Below are positions 36,201-44,300 of a stretch of 64,000 bases of DNA, piece after piece. The position numbers and the translations under genes are program-made. Each line of letters opens with the position of its first letter. Position 1 is the first letter of the stretch. This DNA is from Gavia stellata (Eukaryota; Chordata; Aves; Gaviiformes; Gaviidae): contig NC_082596.1 in NCBI RefSeq assembly GCF_030936135.1, positions 14,918,155-14,982,154 on the forward strand. The letters are read 5' to 3'. A model generated the notes under the pieces. It did not search any database and had not been told where the DNA came from. It was given only the letters and a program-made list of their open reading frames with translations.

Positions 36201-38310
36201 GGAAAATTCTGAAGTATTTTTCTTGCCCAGCACTATTTTTGTGTACTATATAAGAACATAAGTAGACAAAAGCTGGATTTTTTGTTGTTTAAGTGACATT
36301 ATGCTGAATGAGGAAGAAACAGCAGTGATGAAAGAATAATTGCTGTTGAGTAAAAACTGAATGGCACTATGTGGTTTATAAGGCATTCAGGCAATAAATG
36401 AGATAAAACCATGTAGCCCAGCGTAGATAACTCCTCAGTTGAAAGAACAAGTTGTAGCTTCAGGCTTGTTGACTTCAGTCTCCCAAACATATTCTCCTTT
36501 CCAAGAAGTCACGTTACACACCTTTACCTGAGCATCTTTGCCAAAGGAAGGAAACACAAGCTGGAACTAATACCAGCTTTTCCTACACCTTGGCAGAGTG
36601 TACAATTTATTAAAACAGACAAACATACTGTACTGTTAGTGCTGTATTAAATTGTAAATAGTTAGCCAGCTTCACGAAGAATTTACTGCAAGGTGTGGCA
36701 ACCTTGAGAAAAGAAAGGATTTGAGAAACATCTTATTACTTTAAGTATAGCAAGAGATATTTTTGTCCTGTGACCATGGAATAGAGACTTCATATCACCT
36801 CATTCAATAACATAACAGTCATTTTGGGCCAAGGCAATAGTCCACTTAGCTTAGTATCACACTGCTGACAGCATTCAGCAGCTGATGCTTGCTGAAAGAA
36901 TATAAGAACAAGGGAAGTATTGTTCTTTATTCATCAAGTACACCAACTCTAGCTTCTGCTAGTGTGATGATTGTGGAAAAAACCTCTCTCTGACCTTCAT
37001 TTCATTGTATTACTAGTTTGAGAGTTTTCTCCCCTACATATAACTGACTAAATCATTTTAAAAAAAAAAAAAAGAGTGGAGGGAAGAGTGTGGTTTTCCA
37101 AGCTCAAAGACTTTTGCAAGACTTTCTGGAGATGGATCTCAATCCCCAATCCTGCTTTGCAAATCTTAACCATATGTATTAGGACTGAAATACACAGAGA
37201 GCCTACTAACCATATGCTTTGCTTTATTGGCTCATTAAGTCACAAACATTCTGGACCTCATTTCTGACCAGAACTGATGTGTTGAACATTGGGAACACGT
37301 ATTTCTTCATTCACCTCACATCGCCCACATTAAATATTACTGCTTACATGTGTCCCTAATTTCTGGGAGAGGCTTGTAAAACACTCACAGATTCCCAAAC
37401 ATCCAAGTGCTTCCCCAGCACTTGAGTACCACACAGACTGGACAGCACTACTACTTGCATCTACCAGAACTTGGAAAGCCTTAAGTTGCCACTACTCTCT
37501 GAACGTGCTCATGAATAATGCATTATACAAGACGCTTTAGAAGATACCCAGGATCAAATTCTGCTCCCAGTTATGCCTATGCAGTCTCTTATCGAAGGGA
37601 TTACATAAAGTTGAGAGAAACGTCTTTCTTTAGAAATCATAAAAAATCATTTGCAACAGGATACATTTTCTCTAGAAGTCAAACCACTGTCAATATGATC
37701 CAACAAGTATTTAAGCCTAACAATCTCAGCAGTATCTTTTAATACCCACAAAGGATATTTAAAAAAAAAAAACCTGCAGAAGTAGTCTGTGACATTTAAC
37801 AGTCCTGTGCAATACTGTATGATGTAAGTGTTACAATAGCTACTGTTCCAACAAAGAAAAAAAATATATATTCCATACATAGCTGGTCCTTCAAACTTAC
37901 TTGATTATGTAGAGGACAGTCACAGCAATTTCTCATCAGTACTTTCATGTAAATAAGAGTTAAAAAAAAATGTTCCGTATAACTCATTTTGAGACACATG
38001 AATTTGCAAAAAGATTTATGCTATTTGAGATACTAGGTTCAAAGAGCACACATGAACACATAATTCTACTCCCCCCCTGAGATCAGCAGCAAAACTCCTG
38101 CTTCATTTCAGTAGTACTGGATCCACAACCTACTAAGAGGGAAGTAACACTTGCATTTGGAATAAGAAAGTCTATTTCTGCACATCAGAATGAAAAGCAC
38201 CACCTTCTTATTTATGACTTACCTTGGCCCTGGGCATCACTAATGAAGAAAGCTGTGACAGCTAAAAAAGCCAAGAAGAAACAGCTCTGTATCTCATACC
38301 GACAAAGCAT
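53..38310 (-). CDS. COL14A1: COL14A1, collagen XIV alpha-1 chain (5' nine coding exons; gene continues left of the window)
   Basis: Collagen XIV is a secreted FACIT collagen that decorates collagen I fibrils in tendon, skin and other connective tissue and regulates fibril assembly. Joining nine minus-strand exons (38223-38310, 32463-32579, 31183-31326, 28168-28254, 5266-5421, 4497-4616, 2192-2356, 1633-1794, 53-204) gives 1191 bp and 397 codons with no stop. The order is signal peptide (about residues 1-28), FN3 domain 1 (about 31-118), a Lys/Ser/Pro-rich linker (about 119-146), VWA domain 1 (about 157-345) with the metal-binding D164-x-S166-x-S168, then the start of FN3 domain 2. Residue strings such as [27 protein letters not shown] and [14 protein letters not shown] match my memory of vertebrate COL14A1. 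The homologous FACIT collagen XII is less likely given this detail. All internal junctions are phase 1. The rest of the chain (more FN3, second VWA, thrombospondin-like and collagenous domains) lies outside the window. Confidence 0.96.
205..1632 (-). other. COL14A1 intron 9
   Basis: This is AT-rich intron sequence of 1428 bp. Its donor GTGAAT follows base 1633 and its acceptor CAG sits at 205-207. No coding similarity or recognisable repeat was found. Short open frames here do not resemble any protein I know. Confidence 0.85.
1633..1794 (-). CDS. COL14A1: COL14A1 coding exon (exon 9): C-terminal part of VWA domain 1
   Basis: The exon is 162 bp, phase 1 at both ends, with acceptor AAAG ending at 1795 and donor GTGAAT from 1632. 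It encodes [19 protein letters not shown], then [21 protein letters not shown] and the post-domain segment ending KEIK. These are the last beta strand and helix of the von Willebrand factor A fold and the short hinge before FN3 domain 2. The single Cys near the end (CSRVEEQ) pairs in related VWA domains with the Cys just before the domain, in the exon at 5266-5421. Confidence 0.95.
2192..2356 (-). CDS. COL14A1: COL14A1 coding exon (exon 8): central part of VWA domain 1
   Basis: The exon is 165 bp, phase 1 at both ends, with acceptor TTTAG at 2361-2357 and donor GTGTGT from 2191. It encodes [20 protein letters not shown] and then [18 protein letters not shown], followed by a segment ending ELFAIG. 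The ITDG motif supplies the third metal-coordinating (MIDAS) Asp of the VWA fold. It is separated from the next exon by a 397-bp intron (1795-2191) in which I see nothing of note. Confidence 0.96.
2357..4496 (-). other. COL14A1 intron 7, half filled by a CR1 insertion
   Basis: The intron is 2140 bp. Bases 2357-3710 are unique-looking AT-rich sequence, and bases 3711-4453 are a CR1 LINE fragment listed separately. That fragment leaves only about 45 bp between its inner end and the donor of the exon at 4497-4616. A cryptic acceptor/donor pair on the minus strand at 3210 and 3172 would define a 37-bp piece with no similarity to collagen XIV. Confidence 0.85.
3711..4453 (-). mobile_element. CR1 LINE, 5'-truncated 3' end (copy A)
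   Basis: The left edge begins with the CR1 terminal 8-mer-type repeats (atcatagaat agaatcac), which are the 3' end of a CR1 inserted in minus orientation. A 195-codon frame at 3805-4392 encodes the C-terminal part of CR1 ORF2 after the polymerase core. Its recognisable segments include [34 protein letters not shown] and [13 protein letters not shown]. The right end stops near ttgtgcttggga, a usual internal truncation. It shares the diagnostic string ccttaaagatcatctagttc and near-identity over about 640 bp with the piece at 17214-17856. It lies in the same direction as COL14A1. Confidence 0.93.
4497..4616 (-). CDS. COL14A1: COL14A1 coding exon (exon 7): VWA domain 1
   Basis: The exon is 120 bp, phase 1 at both ends, with acceptor TTTAG ending at 4617 and donor GTACAG from 4496. 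It encodes [19 protein letters not shown], then [19 protein letters not shown]. The GGNTLTG turn carries the Thr that completes the MIDAS metal site with the DGSWS motif of the neighbouring exon. It matches the corresponding mammalian segment nearly residue for residue. Confidence 0.97.
4617..5265 (-). other. COL14A1 intron 6
   Basis: This is a 649-bp AT-rich intron between the exons at 5266-5421 and 4497-4616, with donor GTAAGG and acceptor TTTAG. No repeat or coding signal is seen. Confidence 0.85.
5266..5421 (-). CDS. COL14A1: COL14A1 coding exon (exon 6): start of VWA domain 1 with MIDAS motif
   Basis: The exon is 156 bp, phase 1 at both ends, with acceptor TTTACAG ending at 5422 and donor GTAAGG from 5265. 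It encodes [20 protein letters not shown] and then [19 protein letters not shown], followed by a segment ending SEKTRVG. The DGSWS string (residues 164-168 of the joined chain) is the D-x-S-x-S metal-ion-dependent adhesion site motif, intact here. The Cys before the domain matches the position of the conserved inter-end disulfide. It follows the 22.7-kb intron 5. Confidence 0.97.
8711..8749. repeat. 20-bp tandem duplication
   Basis: The unit tttcctctgaattactcac occurs twice in direct succession with a 20-bp period. It is intronic and looks like a recent replication-slippage duplication. Confidence 0.9.
9845..9862. repeat. (ACT)n microsatellite
   Basis: About six consecutive act triplets in intron 5 of COL14A1. 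Confidence 0.8.
12414..12763 (-). mobile_element. CR1 LINE fragment, old and internally deleted
   Basis: The plus strand reads as the reverse complement of a CR1 3' end. It starts at agaatcacagggtagtgg and keeps recognisable strings such as ccaaggatggagactccaca, acctgttccagtgttg and ctgcctcttgtcctttg. It then jumps to tcatctgcaaacttgctgag, which in full-length CR1 lies several hundred bases further inside, so an internal part is missing. The many indels relative to other copies in the window suggest an old insertion. Confidence 0.8.
12800..13140 (-). mobile_element. Probable CR1 ORF1 relic (SGNH/esterase-like end)
   Basis: Read on the minus strand, the stretch about 13010-12840 contains broken reading-frame pieces resembling the C-terminal block of the CR1 ORF1 esterase domain. 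After a stop codon comes a segment reading roughly [20 protein letters not shown], like the family's D-G-x-H-L-x-x-x-G-K block, with the catalytic-type G-x-H positions changed to A-x-Y. It sits just 5' (in element sense) of the CR1 3' piece at 12414-12763, so both may be remnants of one element that lost most of ORF2. The family assignment is from memory of the domain. Confidence 0.5.
15002..15573 (-). mobile_element. CR1 LINE, 5'-truncated 3' end
   Basis: It begins at the CR1 3' end (atcacagaatcactaatg, then aagacctgtaagatcatcaa) and runs to ggggcccaaaactg, where similarity stops. A 97-codon minus frame at 15157-15450 gives [20 protein letters not shown] and further on [20 protein letters not shown], the ORF2 C-terminus. 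It belongs to the same subfamily as the copies at 20729-21170 and 25296-26690. An A- and CA-rich low-complexity tract interrupts its 3' UTR at about 15054-15150. Confidence 0.92.
15054..15150. repeat. A-rich and (CA/CCACA)-rich low-complexity tract inside a CR1
   Basis: A run of A tracts broken by single C is followed by irregular accacaccac/acccacacc units. It replaces the short accaacaccaccatgccc segment found at the same place in the CR1 copy at 25296. It looks like local expansion of a short C/A-rich part of the CR1 3' UTR. Confidence 0.8.
17214..17856 (-). mobile_element. CR1 LINE, 5'-truncated 3' end (copy B, near-identical to 3711-4453)
   Basis: It starts at tcatagaatcacagaatag and follows copy A at 3711-4453 with only scattered differences up to about gctgcaagcatgcact. 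The ORF2 C-terminal frame is split: residues encoded at 17499-17858 and 17303-17602 are in different frames. A small deletion at about 17605-17610 relative to copy A (aactctcagcctg against aactctcgcagcctg) accounts for the break. It is in the same orientation as copy A and COL14A1. Confidence 0.93.
20573..20631. repeat. 18-bp direct repeat, 41-bp period
   Basis: The 18-mer actaataatattaaattc occurs at 20573-20590 and again, identically, at 20614-20631. A cactgaaggtcac / gaggtcactaa echo between them suggests a local duplication. Confidence 0.85.
20729..21170 (+). mobile_element. CR1 LINE, short 3' end, plus orientation
   Basis: This is the only CR1 piece in the window in plus orientation. 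It starts at agagaagggcgacaaagc, is open over 20751-21095 ([19 protein letters not shown], then [13 protein letters not shown]), and ends with gatgatcttagaggtctttt and gattctgtaa. It is severely 5'-truncated (about 440 bp) and antisense to COL14A1. Confidence 0.93.
22153..22862 (+). mobile_element. Solo LTR of an avian endogenous retrovirus, diverged
   Basis: The block begins near ttgggtgtctgtgcccagg and ends near taagccaccata. It follows the same order of landmarks as the LTR at 50360-51485: a ggctgcaggggtggc stretch, a tggcacctctgggaaaac segment before a TATA-like ttatttaag, ggagcagatattccctgcagc, and later gtaactggtaagcagtctcc and atctcaacccatgagc. The middle tandem section is missing, so it is about 400 bp shorter. 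No internal retroviral coding region adjoins it. It lies antisense to COL14A1 in intron 5. The family identification comes from similarity within the window plus memory. Confidence 0.78.
25296..26690 (-). mobile_element. CR1 LINE, 1.4 kb, with open but catalytically damaged reverse-transcriptase frame
   Basis: The longest CR1 here. The 3' end begins at acagaatcactaaggttgg, and a single minus frame of 468 codons (25350-26756) covers most of the ORF2 reverse transcriptase. Recognisable blocks in order are [67 protein letters not shown] and [14 protein letters not shown], then the C-terminal thumb region ending [13 protein letters not shown]. Two active CR1 signatures are changed: the usual FADD catalytic box reads FADN, and LDFSKAFD reads LDFSKAFG. 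The element is 5'-truncated at about 26690. The first 20 or so codons of the frame are flanking DNA. Confidence 0.95.
26301..26348. repeat. 24-bp tandem duplication inside the CR1 reverse-transcriptase frame
   Basis: The unit cacgactctctgagctcggc plus cgtc/tgtc occurs twice back to back with one mismatch. It adds eight codons (a second RAQRVV) without breaking the frame. The duplicated segment lies between the reverse-transcriptase motifs A and B. Confidence 0.93.
28168..28254 (-). CDS. COL14A1: COL14A1 coding exon (exon 5): basic linker between FN3-1 and VWA-1
   Basis: The exon is 87 bp, phase 1 at both ends, with acceptor TTTTCAG ending at 28255 and donor GTCAGA from 28167. The donor is weaker than its neighbours. 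It encodes [19 protein letters not shown] followed by TNASKPAPE, a low-complexity, Lys- and Ser-rich connector. It corresponds to the mammalian segment starting KDLEKRKDP and is much more diverged than the flanking domains. N-A-S is a potential N-glycosylation site. Confidence 0.9.
28255..31182 (-). other. COL14A1 intron 4
   Basis: This is a 2.9-kb AT-rich intron containing an A tract at about 28916-28934. I see no CR1, LTR or coding similarity in it. Confidence 0.8.
31183..31326 (-). CDS. COL14A1: COL14A1 coding exon (exon 4): second half of FN3 domain 1
   Basis: The exon is 144 bp, phase 1 at both ends, with acceptor TTACAG ending at 31327 and donor GTATGT from 31182. It encodes [20 protein letters not shown] and then [20 protein letters not shown], ending KPAQGHFR. 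This is the C'-to-G strand half of the FN3 fold with the conserved L-x-P-x-x-x-Y core. Similarity to mammalian COL14A1 is very high. Confidence 0.96.
31327..32462 (-). other. COL14A1 intron 3
   Basis: This is a 1136-bp intron between the two halves of FN3 domain 1, with an AT-rich stretch of atgtgtatat-type sequence around 31790-31905. No repeat family or coding signal was recognised. Confidence 0.85.
32463..32579 (-). CDS. COL14A1: COL14A1 coding exon (exon 3): first half of FN3 domain 1
   Basis: The exon is 117 bp, phase 1 at both ends, with acceptor TTGCAG ending at 32580 and donor GTAAAA from 32462. It encodes [20 protein letters not shown] and then [20 protein letters not shown]. The conserved FN3 Trp and the P-x-x-L opening are present. 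It matches the mammalian collagen XIV N-terminus closely. Confidence 0.97.
32580..38222 (-). other. COL14A1 intron 2
   Basis: This is a 5.6-kb AT-rich intron with A tracts at about 35088-35104 and 37061-37073. No CR1, LTR or exon-like coding similarity was found on either strand. Confidence 0.8.
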
Positions 38311-38344
38311 CTTCTTCCCCTCAATACACACAGTATCAGCAGGT
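38223..38344 (-). CDS. COL14A1: COL14A1 exon 2: start codon and signal peptide (coding 38223-38310)
   Basis: The exon is 122 bp with acceptor TTTTCAG ending at 38345 and donor GTAAGT-like GTAAGT/C from 38222. The first 34 bases are 5' UTR. The ATG at 38310-38308 has A at -3. It is followed by 29 codons: a short basic start (MLCRYEIQS), a hydrophobic core ([14 protein letters not shown]) and a polar SDAQGQ end typical of signal-peptidase cleavage. The frame runs on in phase 1 to the PPTRLRYN exon. This start is chosen because it is the only Met before a secretory core that joins the FN3 frame. Confidence 0.93.
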
Positions 38345-39630
38345 CTGAAAACACATAGAACAAAAAGACTTACTAAACCTGCAAAGATAAGGCATCCACT
38401 TTAATGAATAGTGTGGGCAAAATCTGAATTCCATTAAAAATGAGGAATTTGCCATATGTGGAGCCAAGTTTTCATCCTGACAGCAGTTTTGTAACCAAAG
38501 CATATTTTACCTCAAAGGGACAAAGAACCCCATTTGGGCCACTCAACAGTTCTGAAAATTTGGCCCATGTAAAGAGAAAACTGATATTCTTTGCTAAGCA
38601 TTCATGAGTATTGAAAGTAGAGTTTGCTATGCATAACAAGATAAAATGGGTATCTCTATACAATCCAGTGTTGCAAGCACCGTATCAAGATACCTGTGGT
38701 AGAGAACTCTGAAGCTCTCGATAACAAAGGAGGACTAAAACTGTTATCTACTTTATATCCAGAAAGCATCTAGAATGGGATGTTAAATTATGTACTTCAG
38801 GATTCTGTAATAAAAAAAGAGATGAGAACTGCCCTGCGAGCCTGCCATAAAATAGGAAATGCATGTACTCAACCCCAGTGAAATAATCATTGATCAGTCC
38901 AACTAAGCAATTTTGCACATCAGTTGTCAAAAAAGGCAGAACTTTGTTCTGAGGAAACACAAGTCCTCATCTCACTGTCTTCTACAGACTACTCTATTTT
39001 TCCTTTTTTTTTAATCTTACTCAACTTATTCTGCGCTCTCTGTTGTACCATCTGGCACTTACAGTGACTAAAGCAGACACAGCTCAGAAGGCATGTAGGA
39101 TATCAGCTGATTAAGCACTAATTCTACTTGTAGGTCAAAAATATTTACCCTAACTTAATTAGTTAGGAACATCAACACTTTAGAGTGCAGCACCATATGA
39201 ACACTCAAGGTAGTCCTAGGTGAACTACTTGGGTTACAGGAAGCAACTCTGGTGCCAAAGAACAAGTTCCAGAAGGGGTGATTTATCTGGCCACAGAAGC
39301 TAGGTTGAGAACAGTACAAATTTCATTATCTGAACTTGGCCTTTAACACTTTCCAGTTTTTCAACATATATGGAAGCCCCTCTCAAGATACATCAACATG
39401 TTCATAACATCATGCTTATAAACGTTCATCTATCACTCAACTTCACTGCACTAGTTTCAGTCCATTTTCTGGGACAGGAAGAATTTTTGCTGCCCTCTCC
39501 TGTTAGTATTTTATGGGAGAATTAAGATAATTAATAGTAGATTTCTTGCTGTCAACAGAGTCAGCATTTGAAGGTTTACTCTGGTAAATGTTGGTTTATG
39601 CATTTCTGTGTTGCAGAATGAGCATGAGCC
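38345..39630 (-). other. COL14A1 intron 1 (part)
   Basis: This is AT-rich sequence between exon 2 and the CpG island. No coding or repeat signal was seen. Intron 1 probably extends further right, to wherever the first exon ends inside the island. Confidence 0.7.
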
Positions 39631-41310
39631 CTGCCCATGAGCTGAGCCCCACCGCCTCGCGTGCTCGCAGCTCCTCTCCCGGGTGGGCTGTAGGCCGCTG
39701 CGTGCCCGGGATGTCTGCAAGGGCCTGGCAACCTTCTCCCGAGGGAACAACCTGCCTTTGACACCTCCCAGCCCGGGAGAAACCCAGCGCACATCTTCAT
39801 CCTCCGTACCGCCCTGTCTGCGGCAGCGCACCCAGCCCAGGCGAGGAGGCAGAGCCGCCCCGGCCCAGCCCTGGCACCCTTCCCCAAGGCCCGCAGGGTA
39901 GCGCTGCCCGCCTGAGTGGGAGCCCGGCGGTTCTTTCTCCTGTCTCGGTGGTGGCTCGTTATGGAGCGGCGTGACCCTGCGTCCACCCGCTGCCTGGGAA
40001 CAGGCACACGTTTCTCGGGTCGACGTCCCGCTGGGCGAAAGGAAGAGTGCGACCTGCCCCGGCACCGCCGCGGCCTCGAGGGAGCCGCCGGGCGCGCCGC
40101 CATGGCCGCCGCCCCCACATGGGAAGGGCGGGAAGGCGGCGGGGGGGCGGCGAGGCGGAGGAGCCGTGCCGGCTCTCGCAGACCCGCCGGCCGTGCCACG
40201 ACCCGGCGGGTGCGTTTCGTTCGCTTTTCCACAGCCCTCGCAACGCGGCTCCAGCCCGGCCTGAGGGGCCGCGGCTCACCAACACGGCGCCGCGCCTGAC
40301 CACCCCCCGCCTCCTCTTCGGATGCTGCCCGACACCGGCACCCACGGGCCTCCCTCTTGAAAGCGAGTTCCTCCCCCCCCAAGTTAAGAAAGGAACGGCG
40401 AGGAGCTCGTTGCCTCCGCCGAGCTGAGGCGAGGGACGGGCGCCTGGGACCCAGGGGCTGCCCGCCGGGAAGCCCCGCGCCGGCAGCGAGCGGAGACCGG
40501 CCGCCGACAGCAGCCCGCCGCGGCTGGGGAGGGCCCGCCTGCCCGGGCAGCCCCCCGCCAAAATAACGCCCTCCAGGCGCCGGGCGAAGCCATCTGCCTC
40601 GGCGCGCCGCGGGAGGGAGGATGCACCCACGGGGGGACGCGGGGAGCAGCCAGACCCTCTGTTTTAAAGTCCGGCTGGTTATTTTTAAATTATGATTATT
40701 TTCAAAAGTGAGGCTTTTGCAGGAGTTTCTAAGGGACCCCCCCTCCCCGCCCCAGGCTCGCCACTTCCCACCCCTCCATCGCCTCCTCCCTCCCCCAACT
40801 CTCCCACCGGAGCTCCGCTCCGGCCGCCGCGTGGTGTCCGGGCAGGAGGGTGGGGAGCGCTCCTGCCCCCGAGCCCCGTGGGCTCTAACTCCCCGGAGCC
40901 AGCCCCCCGCCCGCCTCGCCCCAGCCCTCGAGGGAGACGAAGCGGAGCTCACACCGACCTGCGCGGGCATCAGCGGGGGAGCCGCCGGTGGGGGTGCGGC
41001 CGCTCGTTTTCACGCGGGGCTGTGGGTGTTGAGGCGGCTGCGGGAGAGCCGCTTCCCTCCCCTCTGGCCGCTCTTCCCCTCGCTGCGCCGCATCTGATAA
41101 GGCGAAAGGGGAGCGAAAGGAGGCGGGCAATTATAGAGCAGAAGGTGGAAAGAAGGGGGGAAAAAAAAGAGGCATGAGCGATGCCTGCGATCCAACCCTC
41201 CGCCCCCCAGCCCGACCTCCGCGGCGGGGCGCGGCCAGGTGCGCGGGGAGGCAGGGCCGGGGCCGCGGGCGGAGGGGGGCATTTCGGACAGCGTTACATG
41301 TGCAGGTGCT
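39630..41310 (-). promoter_or_regulatory. CpG island, probable COL14A1 promoter and non-coding first exon
   Basis: Base composition switches abruptly from AT-rich to strongly GC-rich with very frequent CpG. It holds GC-box-like sites (gggggggcgg at 40141-40150, ccccgcccc at 40745-40753). It lies 1.3 kb upstream of the signal-peptide exon, which is where the COL14A1 first exon should be. The best splice-donor match on the minus strand is GTGAGC at 40279-40274, following a G at 40280. An AT-rich TATA-like patch (ttatttttaaattatg) sits at 40679-40694. A donor at 40279 with a start 25-30 bp below that patch is one possible first exon. The islands of both strands are unusually stop-free, which produces long spurious frames. 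Confidence 0.75.
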
Positions 41311-44300
41311 GTGCTTTTCAGTGTCCTCTTTCGTCTGGTTTTGCTACCTTTTAACTCATTTTCCTCCCCCCGAAGTTCCTCGTTCACTTCGTTTTAAATG
41401 ATTTAGAAGCCGCCTACTCCGCAGAGCGGCTTGGAATGCGAGTATCCCCCAGTGCTGGGTATTGCAATGTGTGGATTAATGATTCATCGGGGAAATATTT
41501 ATATTAAAGTGTTCCAGCACTTGTCTGGCATAGTATAAACCTTGATTAAAAGCATCGTAGTACATACGCGCATTTTTGCCAAATGCATAGACGCTGCAAT
41601 GGAGATGTGGAATTGCAGGATCTATTTTCATATAGAAATACAGAGTTACCCTATGGTATACCCTACTGAATTTACAATTCAGGCTACAACTCACAAAGTC
41701 CATAAGTCCCGAGAATTTAAGAGGTGAACGAAAATACTCATTACAATGTGCCTGGTCATCTGTATAAAATTATAAATTAAATCACTGAAGGACTGCAGTT
41801 AAGAGACAACAGGCGTAGCTGAAACAGAGATGAGCATCCCTTTCTTAGTGTTAGTAGGAGTCCCTTTTAGGGAAGGGGAAGGCAGCAAGTCCCAGGGAGA
41901 TGACTGTGACTAAACTCTGTAAAGCAGGACCTTCTGTTGCTGAGTAGGATTCCCAGTCCTGCAGACTTGTGTCCAAACTCATAGTGCACGGAAAGTTTCA
42001 GTGGAAAGATATCTGCATCTTTCCACTAAAACTGCAGAAGTGTTTGAGCTTTAGAGAAACTCTTTAAGTCCAGTTGTTTTCTATAGCAAAGGTTAAAAAG
42101 CATTCCTACATCTAAAAAGCATCTCCCAGCTCTAGGAATCTGGGAGGTCCTGTCCTCTGCAGTTACTCTCGTACTGCCAGCTGTGTGCAACGGCCAACAC
42201 TTTGTACCAGTCAAGAAGAGAGCAGCTTGCAAAATTAACGACTCCTTTGAAGCAATAAGATGTTCAGCTCATTGATGCTAAATGTAATACATTTTTTATC
42301 TTTTCAGTCCCTAATCTATGCATTTAGTGAAACCATAATATCCAGAAAACAAGAAAGCAGATGGATAGGTCTATTTGCAATGCCCTTGAAGACTTGGTAA
42401 ATGTAGAGAGATAAATCAGCCTAATCCATGACTGCTTGCTGGCTCATGTATTTCAGGGCAGGACAAGGAACAGCCTGCCAAAGGGAGAGTCTGGCTCCCT
42501 CTCTCTTTTTTTCTTTCTTTTTTCTTTTTCTTTTTTTCCCAGATTTATAATGTAGAATGCAAAGTCCATGAGCACCATCCTGTGGCTGCATCTAGTCAGA
42601 GTACAGGGACTCACAGTAAAAAGTCTTGAGGATCCCACTGACCAGTGAATAGATTCTGTAACTCTCTGCAACCTTCAAATGACTTTATGCTTTAATTTTT
42701 AGCCACCTGTTTGCATCAGAAATGAAACTAATATTTTAAGTTTATGCAAAGTATATGCTTTCAAGGGTAATTTGGCTGATTTTATTAGTATCAGTTGATT
42801 TTCCTGATTTACAATATTATTCTTACAGCATTTATCCACTTTCTAGAGTGCATCACGCTTGTTACCATTGAGCTTTACTCAGCTTCCTCTGGAAAGCACC
42901 GTAGATCCCCTTGCATAATTACAAGGAAGACCTCATGTTGTTCAAAAGGTCAAGCTAAAAGTTAAAAGCTAAAGCTTCCTTGAAAGAGTTCGTACAAGTA
43001 GCGCATCTGGAAATAGAGTAAGATCACAATATGCACAATATTAATGTACAAATTATTTACCAATGTTTCCTTCTTGTCTTCCTTCAAAAAAAACCCCAGA
43101 GTTTTGAGAAGCAGTTTACTGAATGTGAATCGGCCCCATGAATTTACCTTCCACTATTTTGAATTGTGATTTCAAAAGAGCAACAATGACTTACAGCCAC
43201 CACATTTTAAAAGTATTCAAACCAACATGATATTGACCATCCTTTGCTCGGCTAGTATAGATTCCACAAAATTTCTATGAATAGGATTGCATGGGAACGA
43301 TATTGAAAACACAGCTGGAAACAATTCCACTAATCCAAGGCCAGTGCCACAAAGAACAGAATTAGCGCAGGCTGGTGAGCTCCAAGTGAACTGGGCTGAA
43401 TGACGATACAATTGAACCAAGTAATGGATCACCGACAGCAGTATTTGTGGGAACTGAACAGAAACCAAAACAATGGCTATTTTGGGTGGCTGTGGGGAAG
43501 AATTATGCTGTAATTATCAATCCTCGGCTTTTTAGAATATCTTCTGCTTTTTAGGATATACTTAGAATATCTTTCTGACTTTTTCAAATATGTTAATAAA
43601 TGCAATGTTAATTGTGGTGTCATTTCCACAAGACTTTTCGGAAATAAGAATATCAAGTGTGGGGGACATTTTTAAATTGCAAATAATTAAAAAGTAATCA
43701 AGTCTTGTATTCTTTTATTACAATGTTGTTTTTAAAGGTGACTAGTGCTTTTATATCCTAAGCTAATGTATCTTACAAAGAGATGTACATTTTTAAATGC
43801 CCTCTTTCCTCTAGCATCCAAAAACTCCAGTGACATTCAAAGATTTTGACTATGGATATCCATATTTGCATGACTTGAACTAGTCCTTAGGCCTCACAAC
43901 AATTCCTAGAAATTTCTCTTTTTTTTGCTATTAAAAGAACTGAAGAACACAAAGACAGAGGTAATACTTGAGGTAAAGCATAGCTGACTTTTGCTTTACA
44001 TTTTGTAATTCTTATTAAATATGATGGTACATACAATGCTCTTTGGAAGGTGGTTTGCCAAGATCAGTCTGTCAACACTTGTGATAATTAAGTAAGTGCT
44101 TTATGAAGTCATGTGCTGAGAGATTGGAGAAGGACTTAGGACTATGTTCTTCCCAAATTAAAAATACAGAAAAAATATTTTAATGAAAAATGCAATTGTG
44201 GTACACCATCTTTAACATATTAGCCATGCTTGCTTTTTAAAGTTTCTTGTCTTTAGTAGTTAAAACAATTTCACAGTTATTTTGTGATATGAATATGCAG

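Noticed and set aside
39576..40970. 464-codon open frame on the minus strand across the CpG island
   Set aside because: Very rich in Arg, Pro, Gly and Ala, with no domain and overlapping long frames in several other phases on both strands. This is what stop-poor GC-rich DNA produces by chance.
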